NCBI GenBank assembly: GCA_023052935.1
Contig: CM041292.1
Coordinates: 93,603,169 to 93,667,168, forward strand
Direction of reading: 5' to 3'
Source of the DNA: Piezodorus guildinii
Taxonomy: Eukaryota; Arthropoda; Insecta; Hemiptera; Pentatomidae
Length of the DNA: 64,000 nt
This document shows, one piece after another, positions 9,801-19,117 of this stretch. Under the pieces are notes generated by a model. It searched no databases. It was not told where the DNA came from and was given only the letters and a program-made list of their open reading frames with translations. Each line of letters begins with the position of its first letter. The first letter of the stretch is position 1. A program made the position numbers and the translations under genes.

Positions 9801-9936
9801 CGAAAAATTGGCGCAAGCGTTGTTGCAGTACTGATTTCGTTCCGGAAGTATCCAGATCTCGTTCTTCTAACTCCCGTCTTAAGTCTGCAACTTTTAAATC
9901 ATTCATTCTAATACTCTGAGAAGTCATTTTCCACAC
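6847..9936 (-). CDS. Gag-Pol part 1: SAP, coiled coil, capsid, CCHC, protease, RT
   Basis: The frame gives 1,029 residues from ATG. Residues 12-46 match the SAP DNA-binding motif (LKVADLRRELEERDLDTSG). Residues ~66-164 form a heptad-rich coiled coil containing an 18-residue tandem repeat. Residues ~195-360 look like a gypsy capsid. Residues 397-410 are a zinc knuckle (C-X2-C-X4-H-X4-C). The protease DTGA is at 471-474 and the RT spans ~770-980 with the YLDD active site at 886-889. Gag and Pol are one open frame. The product would package RNA, mature by proteolysis and copy RNA into cDNA. The frame leaves the RT-RNase H connection near 6,885 and ends in an unrelated tail, so this is a broken end rather than a natural stop. 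Confidence 0.93.
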   Translation of the reverse strand: MWKMTSQSIRMNDLKVADLRRELEERDLDTSGTKSVLQQRLRQFFVDSGENPDKITFENDFSKLSATFKTELGTVKNELGNVEKKLGNELSTVKNELGNVEKKLGNELSTVKNTLEAKLGNLETKLMESVDNKLADVESRLGEKVDSVENELRVRIEALEQRMSNPPTIDTDQPSERSPHNTIPSANAGMPPTHNTIPLFDGKTPWEDYMTLFETAASIHGWSKETQASALCLALRGDALGVLQGMPMSERCNYGELMRRLEMRFGHRHMDQLYRSQLKNRVQKTNETLQEFEADIARLVRNAYPTVTDDVYESLAIDKFLDGLRDPETQQAVKLARPKTLGDALSQAMEFEAVRQSVRGHARVRAAEAEHNAASTIEGIVTKVLEALRTRKNEIRCWSCGQLGHPRSKCPTRKPEKATGKLRRVDGKGQLSTRSIEGPRVAVRIATIGSKTNSFYVDGMVNGQLRSFLLDTGATMTILNPKAVNAKKISPTTWALRTATGQPAEVYGETVATFFIGGQRLEHRVLVAEIDEEVIFGMDLMIKYGIKLDMSRGVMTLGDEEVILRQGKDLYARVLLLEDTTLPARSQILTHGTINGRLPEGQCLLLEPGKHEEQEVGRGVLVARSLIKVGHTTPIRLMNLNSFPVTLKRGTPVGECTAATSVVRQLQRNPTEQRGLPEELKGFVEESCRELSPEQSEIVKRLITRWQDIFKISSGPRGRTNIVQHKIDTGDTKPIRQIPRRLPLAKRKDAEEIIKDMANDGVIEPSSSPWMSPVVLVKKKDGTTRFCVDYRILNNATKKDSYPLPRIDDTLDTLEGCKLFSTLDLRSGYWQVGLAPEDKEKTAFSIGTGLWQFTVMPFGLCNAPATFERLMESVLRGLSWEICLVYLDDIIVLGKSFTHHLENLERVFERLRAANLKLNPKKCNLFRRQVNYLGHVVSDNGVAVDPEKITAITNWPAPRDKHQVRSFLGLCTYYRRYVKGFANIAKPLTRLTEEKRTFLWDRECQASFEELKKKLSNSKLSTSRGQVHS
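9598..9730 (-). repeat. 54-bp tandem repeat in the Gag coiled coil
   Basis: A 54-bp unit recurs with starts near 9,605, 9,659 and 9,713, giving about 2.4 copies that differ at a few bases. It codes an 18-residue unit (TVKNELGNVEKKLGNELS) and so lengthens the coiled coil without breaking frame. Copy number may vary between family members. Confidence 0.85.
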
Positions 9937-9990
9937 AGTAGCCCAATAATTACAAAAACAAGAAAACCAAAATTATAACCATTTACAATG

Positions 9991-10008
9991 ATCCCACTTC
10001 TGACACCA
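9991..10008 (-). other. Primer binding site, tRNA-Leu type
   Basis: The minus strand reads TGGTGTCAGAAGTGGGAT, three bases inside the 5' LTR. It is complementary to an 18-nt tRNA 3' end (ATCCCACTTCTGACA plus CCA). From established knowledge, that is the 3' end of animal tRNA-Leu species whose 5' end begins GTCAGGATGG, so tRNA-Leu is the likely reverse-transcription primer. Confidence 0.85.
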
Positions 10009-10011
10009 AAT

Positions 10012-10554
10012 TGTTACGGGCTACGGGGTGTGCGAAATGAACTACTCCAGTTTACAAATTACAAATGTTTATTAAATACAGAAAACACAAATACAAAGGG
10101 ATTACTAACCACTATATTAACAATAATAATGGAATCACTAGCTTAACTACTAAATAGTATACATATAAAATGAGGTATTCCTAACGAATAAACTACTTAC
10201 AATCTGCTAGACTTATTCTAAGACTTACAACTATAAATTATATATAAACTACAGTCTTCTAATTTTCCACCGACCGATTATCACAATATTGACACACAGT
10301 TTCACTACACTGTCACACTGTCACGAGTTGTTCACTGTCACTGTTCACTGATACATTCACTTGAGCAAGATCAAGACTGACTCCCCCAGGCTCAGGGGAC
10401 CGCTATTTGTACCACCGCCGAATCTTCTAGACCCGGGCGCAGGTAAGGCGGTGGGCCTTTCCAGGCACTTCGAGGACTGTCCAGGTCCAGAAGTCTCTAG
10501 CCTCATCTAGGCCCCTCCAGGCGTGGTCCACCCGTCATTGTCTTGACCGTAGCA
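10012..10554 (-). repeat. 5' LTR of the gypsy element
   Basis: 543 bp, equal in length to the left LTR and 541/543 identical by eye. On the minus strand it is the 5' LTR and should carry the promoter. A TATATAATTTATAG-like stretch around 10,235-10,250 is a candidate core promoter region but is not distinctive in such AT-rich DNA. Confidence 0.97.
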
Positions 10555-10558
10555 ATAT

Positions 10559-11039
10559 GTTTCTAGATTTTTAATAATAATCAGATAACTTTATTCTCAT
10601 ATTGACTCTACAATTTTAACATGTCAAAATCAACACGTTACAATAAGCAAATGTGCTGTATAAGCATAATTAACGGTCATTAAGTGCCCAGCAGCATCCG
10701 TTTCCTTGGCTTTAGTTTAGAAGAGGAGGCCTCTCATCCAGCTTTTTTTTTCAGCTTTCTAACATGTATTTCAGTTAAAGAGATGTCGTTTAAAGATCGT
10801 GTATGGAGAGTTTTATTATTTACCTACCAAGGAGCTCTCGTTGTAAGTCTTAAAATTGTTTATTGAAATGATAGCAATATTGGTATGTGGATCTTTTTTG
10901 CTAAACCATAGATATGTGATTCGTAAGTCCATATGGGTTTAAGTTTTATCATCCTTCTGAGATACGCTTCTATTGGTTTTTAAATACGCAGTTTGGTTCT
11001 TATTTTTAAAAACGCTGTCACTCAAAAAAAATATTTAGA
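10559..11039. other. AT-rich flank with a short jockey-like scrap
   Basis: Mostly AT-rich. At 10,910-10,945, gattcgtaagtccatatggg resembles 19,568-19,587 (gcgtaagtccatatgggc) in the minus-strand jockey-like element, so a short minus-strand LINE scrap is likely. Nothing else was recognised. Confidence 0.45.
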
Positions 11040-11460
11040 TGTAGTTTCGATCGGCAGCAATCGATGACGTTGAACGGAACGACCCCTACGAAGAAAAATG
11101 CGCTATGAGGGTACCAACCATTTTATCGAAGTGGCATCGGGGGTAGAGGGCTATCTCCCGCATCAGATGTCCAGACACGTACGGTCCGATGTGGGGGTGG
11201 ATTTTAAAATTTATTGGAAGGGATGGAGAAGATGATCCCCGGCGGCCGTGTAATATCGGGATATGAAAGGAGGGGCATCATCTGGGGTGGCTCCTCGGGG
11301 CAAATCAGGGCTCTCTGATCCCGAGGAATCGGTTTAGGCGGCTCATGAATAAATCAGTTCCGAGTCGTCACAGGGCCATAATGACCACGGCCCTCGGATC
11401 TCCCATTCTGGGTTCAAGGTACTCACCATCACAGAGCTTCATCATCCGCTGTACAAATTA
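11040..11460. other. GC-richer low-copy patch
   Basis: About 420 bp clearly richer in G+C than the flanks, with no long open frame. No match to other repeats was seen apart from a short ccattctggg block, also present in reverse at 25,185-25,195. It could be an old element's 5' region. Confidence 0.4.
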
Positions 11461-11689
11461 GGGAACGAAAAGGACTTATCCAACAATTAGTTCTAATTAG
11501 GGAATTCATAATAGTGATCAATTACAACATTCATACAATATTTAAAGAACAATAAATCTATAAAATAATAAAATCTATATACACATATATCAATAAAATA
11601 TGTTCAAATTCTAGAAAACACTCATACTTATGAACAAGCCTCAAACATCAAACAGAATCTAGCCAGTGCTAGAACTCCAATATAAATGT
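11461..11689. other. AT-rich spacer
   Basis: No feature recognised. Confidence 0.35.
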
Positions 11690-12260
11690 TGACAAGTCTC
11701 GGGGCCACTGCCGTTTCAACCTTCTAGGGGTATGATAAGGGTGTGTGGAGCTGGATAGGGGTTGAGCGAGAGGACTGGGTTGGACGAATAAGGTTCTGAT
11801 GGAATTCGGACGAGATAAAGTCTAAAGTAAATGGAATATTTAGGTCGTAGTGTAAGGTATGGTTGGCTATTGTTCAAAAGATTTTAGATTGAAAGGATTG
11901 AATGCGTTTAGTGTGTCAAAAAGGTGGCCACAGTACAGACAGTCAAAAAGGCCCAGATATGTTACAGTACTGTATTGTTTTCAATAGAAAGTGGACATTT
12001 TCTGTTTGACAGTCTTTATGATTGGCTAGATCGTAGGTTAAGTCTCGTCGTCGAAGTCTAATATACGGTTTCAGAATTAGTTTTTGTCTAGATGGAAGCC
12101 AAGACAACGGACTGTGTCTAAAAAAGGGAGCGGAGTGGAGTTGAAGTGAACTGGAGGGCAGGATTGTCTTCGAAGCGTGAAGGTAACATGTTTGCATTTG
12201 GATTGTAACCAAACACTTTGATACCCCAGTTGTTACACCTGTCTTCCATTAGAAAAAGGT
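11690..12260 (-). mobile_element. Jockey-like LINE, 3' fragment
   Basis: Minus-strand frames give CPPVHFNSTPLPFLDTVR followed by CLGFHLDKN, the block after the RT palm in jockey/CR1-type LINEs. Downstream are LVQPSPLA and PLSSSTHPYH-like C-terminal residues. It is broken by stops and truncated at its 5' end. Confidence 0.6.
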
Positions 12261-12774
12261 GCCTTTGGAGGTTTAAGGGTGTAGTTTCGGGATAGGATGG
12301 ATTTGTAACTTAATTTAAAATAAACCCTTTAGTAATACAAAGATCAAAATTATATACTTAATGTAAAATCACTGTCTCATCTAGTCGCCATAAATCCCAT
12401 TCTTAGACAAAATTTATTGATGTCTTCTAGAAAACTTTCTGCTAGAGATCATTCCAAGAGAGACAAACCATGAGCTTCTTTTTTTTTTAAAGGACTTATC
12501 CTAAGCAATTTGCATAATTCGAAGTGTAATTATTTTGAAACAAAAATTAAATTATTTAAATTATTGCACTCTCCATGATAGTGGAATGTAAATAAATTAT
12601 TTGGAGAATTAACTTTAAACAGGTAAGATACTTATTTGTTTGGTTTTGATTATACTCGCTATATCGATGAAAAATTTAATAGTTTAAAAGTTTCTTTCTG
12701 ATTGAATTAGTTTGACAAGGCTTAAATGCCGTTATTTTAATTTTGTTTTCCTTAAAAGCAGCATTAATTTTATA
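12261..12774. other. AT-rich spacer
   Basis: No coding signal or matching repeat was recognised. Confidence 0.35.
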
Positions 12775-13140
12775 GATTTGAAAAAATTAACCATATCAAC
12801 ATGTTAGGATTGATAAAAAAGGGATAAATTTATAAGTCAAACGAATTCGATACCCAACTAAAGGTGAAAAGAGCAAACACGTTTTTTTATGTAATTTTTT
12901 TTTTCATAAGAACAGAAATATAGATGTATAATATATCGCTGGAAAGCTAAACATTTTATCTTATACACAATGTAGTAAAAGGTAATGGAGGATAATGAAA
13001 AGCGGATTGTTGTAAATAATAATTGAATGGATTATTTATTAAAACACTTGTTTCCAGCGAAACTCAATGTTATAAATTCATTAACATTTCTTTATCTCTA
13101 ACAGTATTTAAAAGAAATTGCATTGATTTAATCAGTGCTA
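12775..13140 (-). repeat. Family A repeat, 5' half, reversed
   Basis: Its reverse complement aligns with 18,085-18,490 of the full-length family A copy, including ttgggtatcgaattcgtttga, the catctatatttctgttctta block, the ctttc-agcgatatatta block and the aacagtatttaaaag block. Confidence 0.7.
13066..13137. repeat. Left arm of a 72-bp inverted repeat
   Basis: Inverted partner of 13,573-13,644 with one mismatch by eye (ttctttatc against ttctgtatc). Both arms are the beginning of family A, so the palindrome comes from two family A pieces in opposite orientation about 435 bp apart. Confidence 0.85.
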
Positions 13141-13544
13141 ACACACTTTAGTATAAGTATTTACTGAAGTAATATCTGAAAATCGGGATTACTTGCTTTA
13201 GTTCTTGAATATCACTTTGTTAATATACGTCAACACCTGTTAATATCAGAATAAGATGCGTCTTACCCATGTCGGTTTGCATGAAACCCGAAACCTGTAA
13301 CTAACTATATAAGTAAAGTTATTACATTTTTGATGTGATATGTGTTGGATTGCTCATTCCTAAATATGAAAATAATGCTTAGTTTAAAATTCGAATAAGT
13401 GGTACATAAATAGTTTAAACAGTAGAAAAAAAAAAAATAAAACAGTAGTGAATATAGAATCTTAGAAAATTTGAGTAATAATTTTAATTTGTAAATTTTT
13501 ACTACCCATAAATATGGTTCAAAGGGAAAATATAAAAATAAGGT

Positions 13545-13650
13545 GCTCGAAAACACGACTTTCACTTACCTCCACTGATTAAATCAATGCAATTTCTTTT
13601 AAATACTGTTAGAGATACAGAAATGTTAATGAATTTATAACATTACAGAT
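13545..13650 (+). repeat. Family A repeat, 5' end (right arm of the inverted repeat)
   Basis: It reads gaaaacacgactttcacttacctccactg, as at the 5' ends near 18,065 and 47,180, then the 72-bp arm at 13,573-13,644. It is truncated after ~105 bp. Confidence 0.75.
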
Positions 13651-13857
13651 ATTACTTCAGTACTTTTCGGTGTACCTTAAGTCTTAATGAACTTCCCCAC
13701 AAATATTATTCACTGTGTACCGTAGTTAATACTATTTTGCAGCTCGAAACAAGAATTTACAAATCATTCCCTATGGTATACCAATAGGTTTTGGTGTGAA
13801 ATTCCTGTTTTATGACCAGCTATATTAAAAGTTTTGGCTTACAGCCCTAACTTACTC

Positions 13858-13860
<3 letters not shown>

Positions 13861-13889
<29 letters not shown>
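13861..13889. repeat. Poly(A) run
   Basis: 29 A residues in a row. Together with the preceding text it may be the tail of a retroposed plus-strand sequence, but no coding part can be identified upstream. Confidence 0.8.
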
Positions 13890-13893
<4 letters not shown>

Positions 13894-14200
13894 ACTGGAC
13901 GAATATGGAAATTAGATGGAATAGTGGAAGAAAGGTTAAAAAGAAATCCTGTAGAGATTCTTAAATGTTTATGTCATTGATCAAAATAGGTTTTCTAGTG
14001 GAAAGAAAATACAAACGAGATGAAATGAAGCTAAATTTGTTTAATGAAAGTAAATGGTTGGCTTATGTTTCCAAAATCCACACCATTCTTTATCGAATAG
14101 TTTTCAGATTTCTTTTTCCATAGAAATATTTTCTAAGTAATCTGAGGGGGATTTCCCTATAAACTTGAATTCATTTATTCGATAGATATTAGGCCGTTTT
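13890..14200. other. AT-rich spacer
   Basis: No feature recognised. Confidence 0.35.
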
Positions 14201-14480
14201 ACAAAAGAATTCTTGGATATATTTTTTTTAAACAATTTATTTAATCCAGTCATCGCAACGTTTCAGCCTCTCGGGCCATTCTCAAGCTTCATGCATATCC
14301 ATGTTAATTATCATTTCATTTCTCCGCTTTTCAGAAGCGTCGTCATAATTTTTTTTAAATATCATTTTTCAAAAAAACTCAACAGTTTTCGACCATCATA
14401 TAGGTGTCCTCGTGCGCGACTCGTCAGGTGTACTTTGGTGTACATTATTGTCTGCAATGACAAAAGTTTGTGAAGGTCTT
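14201..14480 (+). repeat. Repeat family D, copy 1
   Basis: It contains caacgtttcagcctct, then gggccattctcaag, a ~60-bp AT-rich spacer, cgcttttcagaagcgtcgtc and a downstream block. The same order is seen at 24,330-24,600 and, reversed, at 28,320-28,590. The inverse of the first block (gaggctgaaacgttg) commonly flanks arthropod repeats, but I cannot assign a superfamily. Confidence 0.6.
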
Positions 14481-15339
14481 TGTGTCCTAACGCCTATTAG
14501 CTCACCGGAACCCAATGTTCTTAAAAATAAGGTTTAATGTTTTATTTATGTTAATAAACTTTTTTTTACAAAAGAAAAAATTGGTTATTATTATATTGGG
14601 TACTTTTCTCAAAGATTTAATAGTAGATATTGAGAGCGAAAGTTAGCCTTGATGTGTTTAATAAAGTAGCCATTGGTAAAGCCTCCCAACAAAGTCTGGA
14701 GAAGCGAAGTATGGGGTTGCCGGGGCGGCTGAAGAAGCCGGGCCATCCATCACGCAAGTCAAACACAAGGCATCCCTCAATTACCCACAGTCACTCTTAC
14801 CAACCCACTCCCTGATCAACATCTTATAAGTTATTCCCTCTTATCACGGAATATATGTCGGATATCTTGCTAGTTTTTGCATCTGTTTTTACGTCGTCGG
14901 TGTCACTTAGAAAGATGATCAATTACAGATAAGATTGAACACATCCCTGACGAATCTGAAGAAGTGGGAAGGACATGGATGGTGATGATCGAGGATCTAG
15001 ATATTTGCTGAATAAAATTACTCGGGAATCGTTAAGTGAAGTTATTATTATTGTTGGTAGATACGGTAACTCAATTTTATAACTTAATTGTAGTTAAACC
15101 TTTTCAAGAAGAGCGATTCGTTTATATTTCATGAGCATACATGAATTTACCAAACTAAAATTTGAAAAACAAATTTCTGGGAAGGAAGACTACAGCCCTC
15201 TTTGGTATTAACCAGGAACTACTATTAGTTTTAATAATACATGTCTACAAATATAAAAATTGGAACCAAGATGTTTGAAAGAGATAAAACCACTTATAAA
15301 ATGCATCTCTAGCTTAACAGTTCCTACGTTTCCGTAAAT
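14481..15339. other. Spacer with a short GC-richer patch
   Basis: AT-rich except for ~14,690-14,830, which is GC-richer (ggggttgccggggcggctga) and codes nothing recognisable in any frame. No repeats were matched. Confidence 0.4.
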
Positions 15340-15830
15340 CTTTTCCTCCAAGTACCCGTCATCTCTTAGTGTCTTTTCCCAACCTCCCTGACTTTGACTA
15401 TGGATGCCTAGTATATGGAGGACTTAGTGGCAAAAACGAGATGAGGCTAAAAATATTACTGAATAGGTTTATAAGATTTATGTATAGACTCACTAGATAG
15501 TCACACGTCTCTCACTGGTAGTCTGGTCTAAAGTGGCTCTATCCCGAATCCCAAAGAAAAACCTACTTGGGATCTTTCTATTCCAATCTTTGCGAACCAG
15601 CAAATTCTCCTATATCTTTGACCTCCTTACTCCTCGCTCTCCCGTGCACACGATAAATAAGATCTCAACCCACGGGTCTATGACTACTCTCTCATAGAAC
15701 AGCATCCTATGAAAATTCCTTCATCAACCGTGCTACCATACTTTGGAAATCTTTACCTATCTCCCTCCGAAGTGTCAACCCAAACCACATTCAAGCACCT
15801 ATTTTTTAACCACCTCCTCTTCCACTTCCT
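15340..15830 (+). mobile_element. Jockey-like LINE, C-terminal RT fragment
   Basis: Broken plus-strand frames resemble the C-terminal region of the copies at 1.6 kb and 44.2-44.7 kb: a tgactatggatgc(c)tagtatatgg block (a DYGCLVYG-like sequence) followed by segments corresponding to LGIFLFQSL and LTPRSP. It is too decayed to code. Confidence 0.55.
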
Positions 15831-16650
15831 GCCATGGGCTGAACTCTTTTAGACCAAATACGAAAGCTTTGCACTGGTGAGGCAGTTGTATCACCAGCAC
15901 TTGCATCGCCTGAGACATCTTCAGGTCGTTTTGAAGACTGGGGAGGAATAGGTGGAGCTACAAACAATGGCAAAAGTTTTCTACCTTGAGTTCTCTCTCC
16001 TCGATACAAATAGAACGTATAAAAGGGACTTTATGGCTTGGATTAATCACCTATCCTAAAGGTATAATAGATTCAAAAAAGACTATATACTATCAGAACT
16101 GGAACATACTGAGTTTGTTTTTACAAGTTAATAGCACAAAGGTGAAAGAAAAAGAAGTATTCAATATAACATAAGTGTCAAACAAGTTCGCATAGTTCTA
16201 AATTTAAATAAATAATAATTCTTTTAATTTCAAACTTCACTGATACAAAAATAAACTTACATGCAATTTTTGCCTGAATATTGTGAGAAGATCCGTAATA
16301 GATGTTCTGGCAGTCTTCCAAACCCTGGAGATGGCTGCAAGGGGATTGGCCTTGGCATGAAAATGAAAATGATTGGCGTCGTTGGAAGCAGAAATGAATT
16401 GATCTACTTTTTACTACAATATGAACGTTTTGAATGATATAACAATTAGGATTAAAACAAGGATTAGTAAAACCAATCACCCTTTCTCCGGACTCATGAA
16501 TCTTTTGAACAGTATGATGACTAATAGGTCAACTAAAATGATAATCTACAAAAATCTCTTACTTTCAGCATTGACATAAACTTTGGGGACATGAACTGTA
16601 TTTAAATCGGATGAACAAGTTTTCTAAATTCATAATAATTTGTTTTGGTG
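15831..16650. other. Unrecognised spacer
   Basis: Two minus-strand open frames of 67 (15,806-16,009) and 100 codons (16,178-16,480) lie here. Neither shows a recognisable domain or a reason to believe it is expressed. Confidence 0.35.
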
Positions 16651-16689
16651 GTATTAGTCTGGAAAGGCCGGGTATGGAGACGAAAAACA

Positions 16690-16990
16690 AGACTGGAGTT
16701 GTTTAAGATGTATGCTGTTCATTTCATTCAAAAAGGGAGACAGTGGAGGACTTGTCATGTAGCTCTACAAATGTCATGAGAAATACGATAGAAGAAGCAA
16801 TGCATGGACTTAAAAGACGCGGGAGGCCGAAACTCCTATAGCATGAAGTAATTGCTCATGATTGTATTACTCTTCTTGGTATTCGACACCGGATAGCTCT
16901 GCATAAAATCGGGACAAATTGCATAGGCTAATCCAGGAGACTCCGACAATGAGTTGTGTTCCAATAAAGAAGAAGTTATTTTCACATAAA
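16690..16990 (+). mobile_element. RTE-like LINE, C-terminal remnant
   Basis: Plus-strand frames give GLKRRGRPKLL and IAHDCITLLGIRH, the GRRPRGRPKKRW-type ending typical of the C-terminus of RTE-like LINE proteins. It is preceded by a TVEDLSCSS-like decayed segment. Stops interrupt it. Confidence 0.45.
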
Positions 16991-17470
16991 CGCCCTCACC
17001 AGTGAAGCGATATTAGGCTCCAATCTACTTCATCAATCAGAATCCAATTGTCCTAAACATTATTAGTTGTTGAAATTTTCAAGGGTAATTTGTATTTTGA
17101 TAGATTATTATAAATTAATTAAAAGTAATATCAATCTTGTTTATCGTTAATTTGCAATTTTTTAATCAATAATTTGCAGCTTTTTTTACCATTAATTATT
17201 GTTACATGATAGCCGAATAAATGGCTTCTGAATATATAAAAAAATTTAAAAAATACAGTATTAGTATTAAACTTTAATTTAGAGGTTAATCAATTTAAAC
17301 AAATCTTAACCGAGCATCTAATTATGAACGCGAAAATTAATACATCACATAAACTTTGTGATACAAAATTATATAAACGTATAAATACTGTAGTATGTTT
17401 GTGACCCTTAAGACACCATTGTGAATAGGCATGGAGGATAGGTCAAAGAATGTTATGTAAGTGAGAACAA
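16991..17470. other. AT-rich spacer
   Basis: No feature recognised. Confidence 0.35.
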
Positions 17471-17528
17471 ACAGATGAACCGACCATCAGTCAATTACCG
17501 GGAGGGACACTCCAAATATTTGCCTGAA

Positions 17529-17552
17529 AGCTCTCTCTCTCTCTCTCTCTGT
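17529..17552. repeat. (CT)n microsatellite
   Basis: About 12 CT units inside a GC-richer 230-bp patch (17,470-17,700) with no identifiable gene. The 90-codon plus-strand frame across it is not convincing. Confidence 0.8.
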
Positions 17553-17934
17553 AGCCGGATCTCTAATTCTCTTGGCCCTCCTCAATCTCTGTTGGTCTGT
17601 TTGTTTAGGAACATCAACCCGTTTGTCCCCTCCAGGATTTGCGGTCAACGAGGAATAGCCTTCAAAGAGAGAATTCCTTATCGAGGAGCTACCAGACATC
17701 TAACCTCTTCCATTAATGAACCATCTTCAACCGCCACTTCAATATAATATAAACTTATAGATACATATGTTGGTTATTATAATATACTATTTATAACAGT
17801 TTATTTATATATTTTGTCCTATATTTTGACCGTAATTTTGTCCTATTTCAAGTTTCCAACGGTCAACTGAAAATAAACATGAATATTATTTCATAATTTT
17901 CTTAATTATTTGTTTGTACTTATTCAGAAATATT

Positions 17935-18047
17935 AAAATTTGTCTCAATGGACAATAATAATAGGGCTGTAAGATCACATTCCAACAATATTTACATTAT
18001 ATATTGAATCTATTGTATAAACAATAGAAAGGTCAAATTACATTAAA
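17935..18047 (-). repeat. LINE 3' end (family E), copy 1
   Basis: Shares acaatttgtc.caatggacaataataatag, the .tacaggatc block and gtcaaattacat with 46,654-46,748. Its reverse complement resembles 26,820-26,907, which ends in an A-run, so these look like 3' UTR ends of a LINE family. This copy lies on the minus strand and abuts family A at 18,048. Confidence 0.6.
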
Positions 18048-18955
18048 AAAAATCTGGTGCGGGCAACACACGACTTTCACTTACCTCGATTTTTAAAATC
18101 AATGAAAGAATTTTCAAATACAGTTAGAGATAAAAATACGTGAAACTATTAAGGAATTAATCAAATTGAATTTATATATAAACATGTGTTTTATTAAAAA
18201 ATCTATTATATTATTATCTAAAATAATCAGTTAGTTTTATCTTCTTCTCATCACTCTCTATTAACTTCTAAAAGCTTGTGTATGAGATGATATTTTTTCT
18301 AAAATCTTTAGCTTTCCAACGGTATATCATACATGTATATTACTGCTCTTATGTTCAAAAACGAAAAATTTCATTAAAAATATATTTTTTCTGTTTTCTC
18401 CTTTAGTTGGGTATCGAATTTATTCAATTTATATATTTACCTGTTTTTCATCAGCGCTAACAAGATAATCTAGTTATTATTATTAAATCTAAAAAATTAA
18501 AGGTACTTTAGAGGAAGAAAATTTAAAATATCGGCATTTAAGCCCTGTCAAACCATTTTTATCCAAATAAAACCTACATGATATTAAAGCCCATTTAATT
18601 TTACATCGATATAGCGAGTTTAATCAAAATCGTCGGAACCGTTTTTGAGAAAATCAAAAAAAGGTGCAAAATGCATGGTATAAAGTGCCTCTTCTGGTAA
18701 GCTCATTTTGATGAAAAAAGTTTTGTCACGTCTCGGGCGTATAGTTGTCCTAAATATGAAATTTCAGTTTCATAGGACTTACCGTTTCCGCCCGGGAGTT
18801 ACCACACACACACACAGACCTTTTCGCGGGACTTGGTTATTTGGACTCAGGGGACCCTAAAACGTGTATTTCCGTTGAAAACTGGAATTCTAAAATTTTC
18901 ACGATCGCAATACTTTCCTTACTATATATAGTAAGTGAAAGTAAAAAATAATACA
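18048..18955 (+). mobile_element. Family A repeat, full-length reference copy
   Basis: About 0.9 kb, starting aaaaaatctggtgcgggcaacac and actttcacttacc and ending in a hairpin, actttccttactatata/tatagtaagtgaaagt. The 3' hairpin arm is the inverse of the 5' block (actttcacttac / gtaagtgaaagt), so the ends form short inverted repeats. There is no coding capacity. At least ten other copies or parts occur in the window. The layout (5' subterminal repeat, its inverse at the 3' end, terminal hairpin) is reminiscent of Helentron-derived non-autonomous elements, but a TIR-type MITE is equally possible. Confidence 0.75.
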
Positions 18956-19117
18956 TCATATCTACAAAAGTTTCGTGTATCCACAATAACGGAAAAAAAA
19001 GAGAACAAAATAAAGGTCAGACACTGAATTTAAAATAATACATTAACTTTAAATAGAACATAAAAAACAAGGTACATATAAATTTTATTTGCATGTTCAG
19101 AAATTAAATTTTAAAAA
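18956..19117. other. AT-rich spacer
   Basis: Nothing recognised. Confidence 0.3.

Larger units (their letters stand above)
3973..10554 (-). mobile_element. Ty3/gypsy LTR retrotransposon with a terminal macro domain
   Basis: A complete 6.58-kb element on the minus strand. It has 543-bp LTRs at both ends with TG...CA termini, a four-base ATAT target duplication (3,969-3,972 and 10,555-10,558), a tRNA-Leu primer site next to the right LTR and a purine-rich tract next to the left LTR. Internal coding order is Gag (SAP, coiled coil, capsid, CCHC), protease, RT, RNase H, integrase (RNase H and integrase after RT define Ty3/gypsy order), then a TARG1/OARD1-type macro domain. Gag and Pol share one frame, with no gag-pol frameshift. 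Two differences between the LTRs point to recent insertion. Frame changes near 6,885, 6,075 and 4,945 break pol, so this copy should not make full-length protein unless they are sequencing errors. No env is present. Confidence 0.97.

Noticed and set aside
9425..9919. 164-codon plus-strand frame with leucine/serine repeats
   Set aside because: It is the antisense shadow of the Gag coiled-coil repeats.
3973..10554. An env gene, making this an errantivirus
   Set aside because: After integrase there is only the macro domain and a short tail; no signal peptide, membrane segment or splice acceptor for an env frame is visible.
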